In this document: piece after piece, positions 1 through 7,226 of the stretch
How positions within the stretch are numbered: the first letter of the stretch is position 1
Layout of the letters: each line of letters opens with the position of its first letter
From: Anaerolineaceae bacterium UBA1415
GTDB taxonomy: Bacteria; Chloroflexota; Anaerolineae; Anaerolineales; Anaerolineaceae
Length of the DNA: 30,894 bases
Direction: 5' to 3'
Assembly (NCBI GenBank): GCA_002305635.1
Contig: DBPR01000016.1
Coordinates: 61,414-92,307, forward strand
Made by a program: the position numbers and the translations under genes
The notes under the pieces: generated by a model
Databases searched by the model: none
The model's input: the letters and a program-made list of their open reading frames with translations, nothing else
What the model was told of the DNA's origin: nothing

Positions 1-1
1 G

Positions 2-1933
2 ACCTTTCCAACGATGGACTGCTCGATATGAATTCTCGCGCCAAAGATGGTTGACGCGGCGCGTCAGCCCCTGATCGAGATAAAAGCATTTACGGATGTC
101 GAAAAAGTCGAAGGCTTTGTCGGCAACTTCAAGGTCACGCTTCGGGAAAAAGCCAAATATGTCCGCGCGGATCGCTGTAACGGCTGCAACGCCTGTTCGC
201 TGGCATGCCCTGTCGAAGTGCCCAACTATTTTGAAATGAACCTCAGCTCACGCAAGGCTGCCTATGTGCCGATGAGCCAGAGTGTTCCCCTCATCTATAC
301 CATCGATATGGATGCCTGCATCCACTGCTACAAATGTGTTGAAGCCTGCGGTTCTCTCCAGGCGATCGACTTTGGCATGCAAGACAAGGTAACGGAAGAA
401 GATATCGGCGCGATCGTCGTCGCGACTGGTTTCAGCCATTTCGACCCAACTCCCATGATGGAATATGGTTACGGCCATTTTCCCAACGTCATCACCGCCA
501 TGGAAATGGAACGTCTCAACAACTCCGCCGGCCCAACCCGCGGTTCTCTGATTCGCCCCAGCGATAACGTCAAGCCTAAACGCCTGGCGATCATCAACTG
601 TGTTGGTTCCAGAGACAAACGTTACATCCAGTCTTGTTCCAACTTCTGCTGCATGTACGCGATCAAGAACGCTCTCTTGCTCAAACAGGCCATACCAGAT
701 ATCGATATCTCCATTTACTATATCGATATCCGCACCCCCTCCAAAGGCTACGAGGAATTTTACGACCGAGCCCGTGAAGCAGGCATAAAGTTCGTTCAGG
801 GCAGACCAGCAGAAATTACCGAAGACCCTGAAACCCATCAGCTTTTCATTAAGTCAGAAGATATCACCCTGGGTCGTGTAGTGGAACACGAATATGATAT
901 GGTCATGCTCAACCAGGCTGCCATTCCTCAACCAGACCAAAATCACATGAGCTCCGTGCTGAACGTCGCCCAATCTCCAGGCGGCTGGTTCATGGAATAC
1001 CACCCCAAACTGCGCCCAATGGACAGCCCCACAGATGGCATCTTCTTTGCTGGCGCTTGTCAGGGTCCCAAGGATATTCCTGCCAGTGTTGCCCAGGGTT
1101 CTGCTGCCGCGGCGCGCGCTTCCCGAATTCTGCACTCAGACACCTGGCAAATTGAACCAACCGTTGCCGTTGTCTGGCCCGACCGTTGTGTTAGCGGCAA
1201 AGGACAAGCCTGCGGCATCTGCGATCGTGCTTGTCCATACGGCGCGATCAATTACGAAAAAGGTTCCGCTGCCGAAGTCGTTACCGCCAAATGCCACGGC
1301 TGCGGCGCCTGTGTAGGCGAATGTCCGCATGACGCGGTCACTCAATTGCATTTCACTGACGCTCAGGTACTCTCACAAATCCGCACCCTGCTGGCAGTTG
1401 AGCCAGAAAAGAAGATCCTGGCTTTCCGCTGTCAATGGTGCTCTTATGGCGGCGCTGATCTGGCTGGAACAAGCCATTTTGAATACAGCGCCAACGAACG
1501 TGGTTTGCGCGTCATGTGCTCAGCGCGAATGGACGCCGACCTCATCTTCGAAGCCTTCCGTCTGGGAGCGGGTGCGATCCTTTATTCAGGCTGCCACCCG
1601 CAGGACTGCCACTACATTACGGGTCAGGTTGCTGGCGCAAAACGAGCTTCCAGACTTGAGAAAATGTTCGAGCGAATGGGCATGAGCCCGGGTCGCTTCC
1701 GCACCGAGTGGATCTCAGCTGCTGAAGGTGATAAATACGCCCGTGTCATCAACGAGATGCAGGCAACCCTTGATGAGATCCCCATGGAAGAACTCAAGTC
1801 AGAGATCGAGCGTCTGAAACCGGAAATGGAAAAGAAGCTGAGTAAGCTTAATCAGATTCCAGGCGTCGAAGAAGCCCTGATCCAGGTTGACTTCATCGTC
1901 AACGAAATGCTCGGAAAGGCGGTGAGCGCATGA
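2..1933 (+). CDS. hdrA: HdrA with C-terminal MvhD domain, probable selenoprotein, 5' partial
   Basis: This is the flavin-containing, electron-bifurcating subunit of heterodisulfide-reductase-type complexes. The frame is open from the left edge except for one TGA at 29-31. Upstream of it the frame reads TFPTMDCSI and downstream ILAPKMVDA, which reproduces the conserved HdrA motif DCSxC-ILAPKM with the last Cys replaced by UGA. I therefore read it as Sec and not as a start at ATG 47. Numbering from that ATG, a ferredoxin module has C44/C47/C50/C54 and C91/C94/C97/C101. An HdrA signature NCVGSRD with a following CC pair comes next. A second ferredoxin-like module (CGICDRACP, CHGCGACVGECP) follows, then an MvhD domain (FRCQWCSYGGAD, SGCHPQDCHY). 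The N-terminal part (roughly 190 residues in the family, including the start of the FAD fold) lies outside the window. The stop overlaps the next start as ATGA. Confidence 0.93.
29..59 (+). promoter_or_regulatory. UGA selenocysteine codon with bacterial SECIS-like hairpin
   Basis: The UGA codon is at 29-31. Immediately downstream, 37-40 (CGCG) pairs with 55-58 (CGCG), 41/54 is a C-A mismatch, and 42-44 (CAA) pairs with 51-53 (TTG). The apical loop is six bases, AGATGG at 45-50, starting 14 nt after the UGA. A short upper stem and a small loop with G in its first two bases fit the general bacterial SECIS pattern; the E. coli fdhF loop is also six bases starting with AG. A 36-59 U-G wobble may extend the stem. 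The folding was done by eye. SelB binding is inferred. Confidence 0.78.
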
Positions 1934-2514
1934 GCCAGACAAACCCCGAAAGTCTCGCGGAACGCGTCAAAGCCATTCCTGGTGGCGAAATGCTGATGAT
2001 GTGCTTCTCCTGCGGCACCTGCACCAGCAAGTGCATGATCCAGGAAAAGCTTGAACCCAATTACAACCCGCGTCGTTTGATCCGCGAAGCTGTTTTCAAC
2101 TATAAGGAAGAAGCATTCGCGGATGAAACCACCTGGCTCTGTTCTGCCTGCGATCTTTGCTATCCCGCCTGCCCACAAAAGATCCACATTTCTGGCGTGA
2201 TCACAGTAATAAAACAGCTTGCGGTTGCCGAAGGCAAACAAACGCCCTACCAAACCGCGAAGGTTGACGAAGCTACCTGCGTTGCCTGTGGACTGTGCGT
2301 AAGCGTCTGTCCATATGAAGCGATCAGCCTGGTGGAGAAAAAAGTGGCTTTCCGCGGTCTCATTCCAGTGGCTTCTGTTGATCCAGGCAAATGCATGGCT
2401 TGTGGGATGTGTTCCGCGGCTTGTCGCTCAACCTCGATCCGCCTTACTGAAGATTTTAACGATCAACAGCTGATCGAAGATCTCTGGACCTGGTTGGAAA
2501 GGAAAACGATCTGA
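1930..2514 (+). CDS. hdrC: HdrC-like iron-sulfur protein with extra ferredoxin domain
   Basis: This 194-residue protein is predicted to pass electrons within a heterodisulfide-reductase-type complex. The N-terminal half is HdrC-like, with two four-Cys cluster motifs (C25/C28/C31/C35 in CFSCGTCTSKC and C71/C74/C77/C81 in CSACDLCYPAC). Unlike a minimal HdrC, the C-terminal half adds a two-cluster ferredoxin (CVACGLCVSVCP and CMACGMCSAAC). The ATG overlaps the hdrA stop by four bases (ATGA), so translational coupling is likely. No CCG-type HdrB follows it. The HdrB partner is either upstream of the window, elsewhere, or absent. Confidence 0.85.
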   Translation: MSQTNPESLAERVKAIPGGEMLMMCFSCGTCTSKCMIQEKLEPNYNPRRLIREAVFNYKEEAFADETTWLCSACDLCYPACPQKIHISGVITVIKQLAVAEGKQTPYQTAKVDEATCVACGLCVSVCPYEAISLVEKKVAFRGLIPVASVDPGKCMACGMCSAACRSTSIRLTEDFNDQQLIEDLWTWLERKTI

Positions 2515-2954
2515 TGACTGCCAAAGCAAAAATAGCCTTATTTCAATGCCGCTGGTGTCTGTTCTCTCCTGCCGATCAGGAATGGGTCGATACCCAGCTT
2601 CCAGAGAATATCCACCTCACAAAAACGCCCTGTACAGGCAAGATCAACCCACTCTATTTGCTGAATGCCATTCAGGGCGGCGCGGATGGCATCATGATCA
2701 GCGGTTGTTTGCCGGAACAATGCCATTTTAAAACGGGAAACCTTGCCGCCCGACGACAATTGGAAGAATTCAACGATTTTCTCCACTATATCGGCTATGA
2801 AAAAGAGCGTGTCCATTTTCTGTGGCTCGATCTGCAGGATCGCGGCATCATCCAGAAAGAACTGGCTGCTTTTGAAGCCGAACTCGAGGCGATGGGCAGT
2901 ACCCAACATCTCGCCACCCGCGTAATGAGAGCAGAAGGAGGTGAAAATGCCTGA
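2514..2954 (+). CDS. mvhD: MvhD/FlxD-like electron-transfer iron-sulfur protein
   Basis: This 146-residue protein is of the MvhD/FlpD/FlxD family, which binds a 2Fe-2S cluster and docks an electron donor module to HdrA. The family pattern is visible as C12/C15 (LFQCRWCLF), C40 (TPCTGKINP) and C65/C70 (SGCLPEQCHF). It is a second MvhD module in the operon, besides the one fused to HdrA, and its first motif lacks the YGGAD tail seen there. The start codon shares one base with the hdrC stop (TGATG). The position between HdrC and the Flx-like genes supports a bridging role between the NAD(P)H module and the Hdr core. Confidence 0.85.
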   Translation: MTAKAKIALFQCRWCLFSPADQEWVDTQLPENIHLTKTPCTGKINPLYLLNAIQGGADGIMISGCLPEQCHFKTGNLAARRQLEEFNDFLHYIGYEKERVHFLWLDLQDRGIIQKELAAFEAELEAMGSTQHLATRVMRAEGGENA

Positions 2955-3909
2955 TATCAACGCGCTCAAGCTTGAAGCAAAAAGGATCTTACGGGAAGGT
3001 ATCGTCGATGTTGTCGTAGGGTTCAAACCAGGCGATTCCCCTCTTCATCCTCAACCAGCTTTTTTCAGAAATGAAGATGAAGTTGAGGAATTAATTCATA
3101 ACGGGCTTTGTAAAAACAATCTGGCGAATTACCTCACCCGTCTCCCAAAACAAGAGAAAGTCGGGATTTTGGTACGGGGCTGCGAAAACCGTTCGGTCAA
3201 CTCGTTGATCGTTGAATCGCAGAAGGAACGTGATGATCTCTACCTGATCGGCATTCCCTGCGAGGGCATCATTGATTGGCGGCGGATCGTTGAACAGGCC
3301 GGAGAGCACATCTCCATGGTCGAAGATAACGAGAGTGAGGTGACGGTTCACGCTCCTACTGGTGTAAACAGCTACAACCGCTTTGATCTGCTCCACGAGA
3401 GTTGTCAACGCTGCCTGCACCGTAATCCAGTTTCTGCCGATACCCTCATTGGTGATCCTGTCGCGAACGGGTCGCTTGAATTAGCGACCCAAAAAGTCAA
3501 AAATTTTGAAAGCCAGGATATCGAAGCCCGTTACGCCTTTTTCCAAAAGGAAGCGGAACGCTGCATCCGCTGCTATGCCTGCCGCGAAGCCTGCCCAAGC
3601 TGTTATTGCACGGAATGCTTTGTGGATCACAACACCCCACGTTGGACCGAAAGCGGAGCGACGCCAGCGGGAATGCAAGGCTGGCATATCGTCCGCGCTT
3701 TTCACCAAAGCGGGCGCTGCACCAGTTGCGGTGCCTGCGAACGCGCCTGCCCGATGGACATCAAAATGACCTATCTGACCGAGAAATTGAACCATGACAT
3801 GCGCGAAAAATACAACTTTGAGTGCGGCATGGATGCTGAGACGAAACCGCCTTTCCAAACAGTGACACTTGATGATAAAAATCGCTTTTTCGTAGGAGGA
3901 GGTAAGTGA
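2947..3909 (+). CDS. FlxC-like 4Fe-4S protein with FrhB-type N-terminal region
   Basis: This protein is of about 320 residues. The N-terminal region contains GILVRGCENRSVNSLI and LIGIPCEG, which resemble the FrhB/FdhB-type region of F420-hydrogenase beta-like proteins. The C-terminal part has ferredoxin motifs (CIRCYACREACPSCYCTEC and CTSCGACERACPMDI). I chose ATG 2947 over GTG 2941 because an AGAAGGAGG Shine-Dalgarno sits at a good distance from 2947; the gene then overlaps the mvhD stop by eight bases. The position matches FlxC in Flx-Hdr clusters, an electron-wiring subunit. Assignment to FlxC and not merely to a ferredoxin with an FrhB-like domain is inference. Confidence 0.75.
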   Translation: MPDINALKLEAKRILREGIVDVVVGFKPGDSPLHPQPAFFRNEDEVEELIHNGLCKNNLANYLTRLPKQEKVGILVRGCENRSVNSLIVESQKERDDLYLIGIPCEGIIDWRRIVEQAGEHISMVEDNESEVTVHAPTGVNSYNRFDLLHESCQRCLHRNPVSADTLIGDPVANGSLELATQKVKNFESQDIEARYAFFQKEAERCIRCYACREACPSCYCTECFVDHNTPRWTESGATPAGMQGWHIVRAFHQSGRCTSCGACERACPMDIKMTYLTEKLNHDMREKYNFECGMDAETKPPFQTVTLDDKNRFFVGGGK

Positions 3910-4931
3910 TGAACCTGATCCTCCCCAAAATAGATCTGCCCGATCTGCTCCAATCCTGGCGGAAGAAATTTACTGTTTTTCTGCCTCAAAAATTGGAGCG
4001 TTTTTCGCACTTTATGCCTTTGGATGATGCAAACGCGGAGATTCTGGAACAACCGCACAATACCCGCATTCCACCAAAAGCGCTGTTTTTACCGATGACC
4101 GAAGCCCTGGTCAAATTCACCCGTTTTGGCACTTACGATGACGCTGAACTGGAAGTTAGCCCTCGCATCGTTTTTGGCATGCGGCCTTGTGATGCCCAGG
4201 CAGTTCAACTGCTCGACACAGTCTTTGAGCAGGAGCAATACACCGATCCCTTCTGGGTCAAACGACAGGAGAAAACGATCAGGATCGGTCTTGGCTGTCA
4301 TGTCCCCTGCGCCAATGGCTTCTGCACCACGGTTGGCTACGGGCCCTTCAGCAAGGACGGCCTGGATATCCTCCTTACCGATCTTGGAGATAGCTTCCTG
4401 GTTGAAGTATTGAGTGAATCTGGCAAAACCCTTTTTGAGAACCTCCATGAAGCTTCTGAAGAACTGAAAAATCAGGCAAAAGAGATTCAGCATAAAGCCC
4501 ATGACGCCATGCCAATAGCCTTTGAGACCGAAAATCTCAAGGAAAAAATCGAGCAGAACTTCAAAAGCGACTATTGGGATGAAGTTTCGCGATCTTGTCT
4601 TGGTTGTGGGGTTTGTACCTTCCTTTGTCCAACCTGCTTTTGTTTTGACATTGTCGATGAAGTCCAACGTCAGGAACGCGTCCGCAACTGGGATTCCTGT
4701 ATGTTCCGCATATACTCGCTCGAAGCCTCTGGGCACAACCCACGCCCATCCCGCATTGAACGAACCCGTCAGCGCTTGAGCCACAAATACGCCTATTGGC
4801 TTGACCAGATCGGTCTGATCGGATGCACAGGCTGTGGGCGCTGCGTAAGCTACTGCCCGGTTGGGCTGGATATCCGTGCCATGCTTCGCCAGGCACAATC
4901 TCTGCCATTTGAGGTGAGTCATGCCGAATAA
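3909..4931 (+). CDS. FlxB/AsrA/sulfhydrogenase-beta-like 4Fe-4S protein
   Basis: This is a 340-residue iron-sulfur protein of the family that includes the anaerobic sulfite reductase A subunit and sulfhydrogenase beta subunit. The FGMRPCDAQAVQLLD and IGLGCHVPC segments are typical of it. Two C-terminal 4Fe-4S motifs are visible (SCLGCGVCTFLCPTC, CTGCGRCVSYCPVG). The start ATG 3909 shares a base with the preceding stop (TGATG) and follows an AGGAGG ribosome site, which I prefer over GTG 3906. It lies directly before the FAD/NAD(P)H subunit and overlaps it by eleven bases, as in Asr, Hyh and Flx operons. The likely role is to relay electrons from the FlxA-like flavoprotein towards MvhD/HdrA. 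No siroheme subunit gene is nearby, which argues against a sulfite reductase. Confidence 0.8.
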   Translation: MNLILPKIDLPDLLQSWRKKFTVFLPQKLERFSHFMPLDDANAEILEQPHNTRIPPKALFLPMTEALVKFTRFGTYDDAELEVSPRIVFGMRPCDAQAVQLLDTVFEQEQYTDPFWVKRQEKTIRIGLGCHVPCANGFCTTVGYGPFSKDGLDILLTDLGDSFLVEVLSESGKTLFENLHEASEELKNQAKEIQHKAHDAMPIAFETENLKEKIEQNFKSDYWDEVSRSCLGCGVCTFLCPTCFCFDIVDEVQRQERVRNWDSCMFRIYSLEASGHNPRPSRIERTRQRLSHKYAYWLDQIGLIGCTGCGRCVSYCPVGLDIRAMLRQAQSLPFEVSHAE

Positions 4932-5778
4932 CAGCCGAAGTCCCTACACCCCAATGCCCATGCGCGTTTTACGGGCTTATTATGAGTCAACCGACCGTTC
5001 GCTCAAAACGCTTGAACTTAGTTTCGAAAGTTCAGAAGATAGAAAAGCCTTTTTCGCGAAATTTAATCCTGGGCAGTTTTGCCTTTTATCGGTTGCCGGT
5101 AAGGGTGAATCGGCGCTTGGTGTCGCGAGTGCAGCCTGGGAAGGTGACTTTGTTCGCTTCACGGCCCAAAGAATGGGCACAGTCACCAATGCCCTCCACG
5201 CGCTTAAGGCAGGCGATCCGATCGGCATGCGCGGCCCACTCGGCAACGGCTTTCCGTTGGATGACTGGAAGAGCAAGAATCTCGTTATCATCGGTGGAGG
5301 TTGCGCTTTTTCAACACTCTATGCCCTGACAAAACACGTTCATCACCCGGATAACCGCGATGATTTTGGCAAGATCACCCTCGTTTACGGAACCCGAACC
5401 TCTGGTTTGTGTATGTACAAGCATGACATTGCTTCCTGGCACGAGAGGGAAGACATGGAGATCCATCAGGCCATCGATGTGCCTGAGGAAAACTGGCTGC
5501 ACCACGTCGGCTATGTACCCGATGTAGTTAAAGAGGTGGCGCCCTCGCCTGAAAACGCGGTCGCGGTGGTTTGCGGCCCCCCCATCATGACAAAATTTAC
5601 CCTGCCAGCCCTGCTTGAGCTCGGATTTGCCCCTGAAGCGATCTTTACCTCACTTGAAAAGCGCATGAAATGCGGTTTGGGCAAATGTGGTCGCTGTAAT
5701 CTGGGCCATAAATACATCTGTAAAGACGGTCCTGTCTTTTCTTTGGCAGAACTGAACGCCCTTCCGGCTGACCTTTAG
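4921..5778 (+). CDS. FlxA/sulfhydrogenase-gamma-like FAD/NAD(P)H oxidoreductase
   Basis: This is a 285-residue ferredoxin-NADP reductase-type flavoprotein, the probable NAD(P)H entry or exit point of the complex. The order is an FAD-binding barrel with PGQF at 50-53 and a region RGPLGNGF near 104, a pyridine-nucleotide domain with a Gly-rich stretch VIIGGGCAF near 122-130, then CGPPIM. A C-terminal 2Fe-2S segment has Cys spaced as MKCGLGKCGRCN plus ICKDGPVF. This is the layout of AsrB, HyhG, FlxA and dihydroorotate dehydrogenase PyrK proteins. Genomic context (MvhD and HdrA in the same operon) favours FlxA. The ATG follows TGAGGTGAG. Confidence 0.85.
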   Translation: MPNNSRSPYTPMPMRVLRAYYESTDRSLKTLELSFESSEDRKAFFAKFNPGQFCLLSVAGKGESALGVASAAWEGDFVRFTAQRMGTVTNALHALKAGDPIGMRGPLGNGFPLDDWKSKNLVIIGGGCAFSTLYALTKHVHHPDNRDDFGKITLVYGTRTSGLCMYKHDIASWHEREDMEIHQAIDVPEENWLHHVGYVPDVVKEVAPSPENAVAVVCGPPIMTKFTLPALLELGFAPEAIFTSLEKRMKCGLGKCGRCNLGHKYICKDGPVFSLAELNALPADL

Positions 5779-5786
5779 GAGAATAT

Positions 5787-6764
5787 ATGAGTCGCGGTAC
5801 ACCAAAAAAGTCAAGAACAGAACATTTGATGACCATCAACCGGGATATGGTCACCCGAAATTACCTGATGAAATGGGATCTGGATAAATGTGTGGGCTGC
5901 CAGATCGGCCCTCTTGTTTGCCCCAAAGAAGCCCTGACCCATATTCCGGCAGTGCTTGAAAATGGCCGCATCTTACAGAAGGCCTCCGTTGACGTTGACG
6001 AGAAAAAATGCGTCAATTGCGGCATTTGCGTGGAAGCCTGTCCCAAACACGCCATTGAGCTGACCATTAATGGCAAACCGGCCAATCCTGTCATTGAATA
6101 CGGCGCGTTTCCTGAGTTTGACGCCAAGACCATTTTCCGCAAAGAAAAGTTTGATTTTGGCTTGAAGGATTTCGTGATTGAGAACTGCCCGACCCACGTG
6201 ATCAGCTATGACGAGCAGCGCGACACCATGCGGGTTGATTTCGACCATTGCATCCACTGCCGGCAGTGCGAAGTAGCCAGTAAAGGCGCTTTCGAAGTCC
6301 GCCAGGCATGGGTGGGTTCAGTTGAACTATACCGCGAGAAATGTGTGGCGGATTGTTTTGCCTGTACCGATATTTGCCCAACACGCGCTTTGCACATCAA
6401 TGATGATGGCGAACTCGTCCTCGCCGATTATTATTGCATAAAGTGCGGCGCCTGTATGCAGGTCTGCCCGATCAAGCCGGAATACGAAGAGGAAGTCTTT
6501 AGCTTTGAGTCCCACGGTATGACACATACCCGCACGAAGCAGAGATTGGTCAATAAGGAGGATCTGGCTGTCGTCGTCGAACGCTGGCGCATCTCGCACA
6601 CACCCGTTTCAAGCGCGGCATGGCTTGAAGCCTTGCGCAAACTCTCTGACGACAATGCCAAATCGGTCGAAATTGACCGCAAACGTGCTTTGCGTCGGGT
6701 TGATTTGATCGAAGCGCTAAGAGGCTATCGAAAGGCGAAAGCTTTTCTCAAGAAGGATATTTAG
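5787..6764 (+). CDS. Polyferredoxin (multi 4Fe-4S protein)
   Basis: This 325-residue electron carrier starts at ATG 5787 behind TAGGAG. Cys groups can be read directly: C35/C38/C45 in CVGCQIGPLVCP (the third canonical Cys is Gly41), C75/C78/C81/C85 (CVNCGICVEACP), C134 with C155/C158/C161 (CIHCRQC), C186/C190/C193/C197 (CVADCFACTDICP, an extra residue between the first pair) and C217/C220/C223/C227 (CIKCGACMQVCP). That is material for four to five clusters. The last 80 residues are charged and Cys-free. The gene continues the redox operon nine bases after the FlxA-like gene, so the protein probably accepts or donates electrons to the Hdr/Flx complex. The exact partner is unknown. Confidence 0.8.
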   Translation: MSRGTPKKSRTEHLMTINRDMVTRNYLMKWDLDKCVGCQIGPLVCPKEALTHIPAVLENGRILQKASVDVDEKKCVNCGICVEACPKHAIELTINGKPANPVIEYGAFPEFDAKTIFRKEKFDFGLKDFVIENCPTHVISYDEQRDTMRVDFDHCIHCRQCEVASKGAFEVRQAWVGSVELYREKCVADCFACTDICPTRALHINDDGELVLADYYCIKCGACMQVCPIKPEYEEEVFSFESHGMTHTRTKQRLVNKEDLAVVVERWRISHTPVSSAAWLEALRKLSDDNAKSVEIDRKRALRRVDLIEALRGYRKAKAFLKKDI

Positions 6765-6785
6765 CGCTAAAAGGAGATTTTCCAG

Positions 6786-7082
6786 ATGAGTGTTAATAAA
6801 GATTTTTTACAAGTTTTGATGTTCATCCCGTTCCTAAAGCTGCTGGTAGCTGAAAACGACAGCGGAGAAATTGCTCGTATTGAGAAAATACTAAAAGAAA
6901 ATGACATCATGTATCGCGTCAAGTCAATTTCATCGCGAGGCACGATCGGCCGCTTTCATGATTCTTCGGCATTCAAAAACTATAACGTCAGTTATAACCG
7001 TGTTGGCTATCATCTGGGCATAAATTTCTTGATCTATGTCCGGAAAAAGGATCTTGACCGCGCCAGGGCATTGATCAATTAA
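6786..7082 (+). CDS. Small DUF2007-like protein
   Basis: This 98-residue protein has the pattern of the putative signal-transducing DUF2007 fold: a short strand (FLKLLVAE), a helix followed by GEIARIEKILKENDIMYRV, then a C-terminal strand and helix ending FLIYVRKKDLDRARALI. It follows the polyferredoxin by about 20 bases with AAGGAG upstream of the ATG, so it is probably the last gene of the redox operon. Its function is unknown. Proteins of this shape often sit beside unrelated operons, so context gives little help. The family assignment is from memory of its shape and is moderate. Confidence 0.65.
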   Translation: MSVNKDFLQVLMFIPFLKLLVAENDSGEIARIEKILKENDIMYRVKSISSRGTIGRFHDSSAFKNYNVSYNRVGYHLGINFLIYVRKKDLDRARALIN

Positions 7083-7146
7083 GAACCAGTCGATTCTCCA
7101 TATTTCTAATGCAGGCAGTTCTCGCGTGCCATCTTGGATACGCGCG

Positions 7147-7176
7147 TTCAAACATTCCGCTTTTCCATAGTAGAAT
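7147..7176 (+). promoter_or_regulatory. Weak sigma70-like promoter candidate
   Basis: TTCAAA at 7147-7152 and TAGAAT at 7171-7176 are separated by 18 bases, upstream of the membrane glycosyltransferase gene. The match is weak. The 144-base gap after the DUF2007-like gene has no convincing terminator, only a poor CGCGT/ACGCG inverted repeat near 7123-7146. Confidence 0.35.
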
Positions 7177-7226
7177 GAAATTCGCAATGAAACTACTTTT
7201 CTTGATCGTATGGAATGGGAAGTAAT

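Noticed and set aside
47..1933. Start of hdrA at ATG 47
   Set aside because: No ribosome site precedes it and the coding homology continues upstream through the UGA to the window edge.
4089..4922. Long minus-strand open frame (277 codons) over the FlxB-like gene
   Set aside because: It is antisense to a well-conserved gene with Cys motifs; its sequence shows no domain.
6761..6770. Palindrome TTAGCGCTAA at the end of the polyferredoxin gene
   Set aside because: Too short to support an operator or terminator claim, and it is not followed by a T run.
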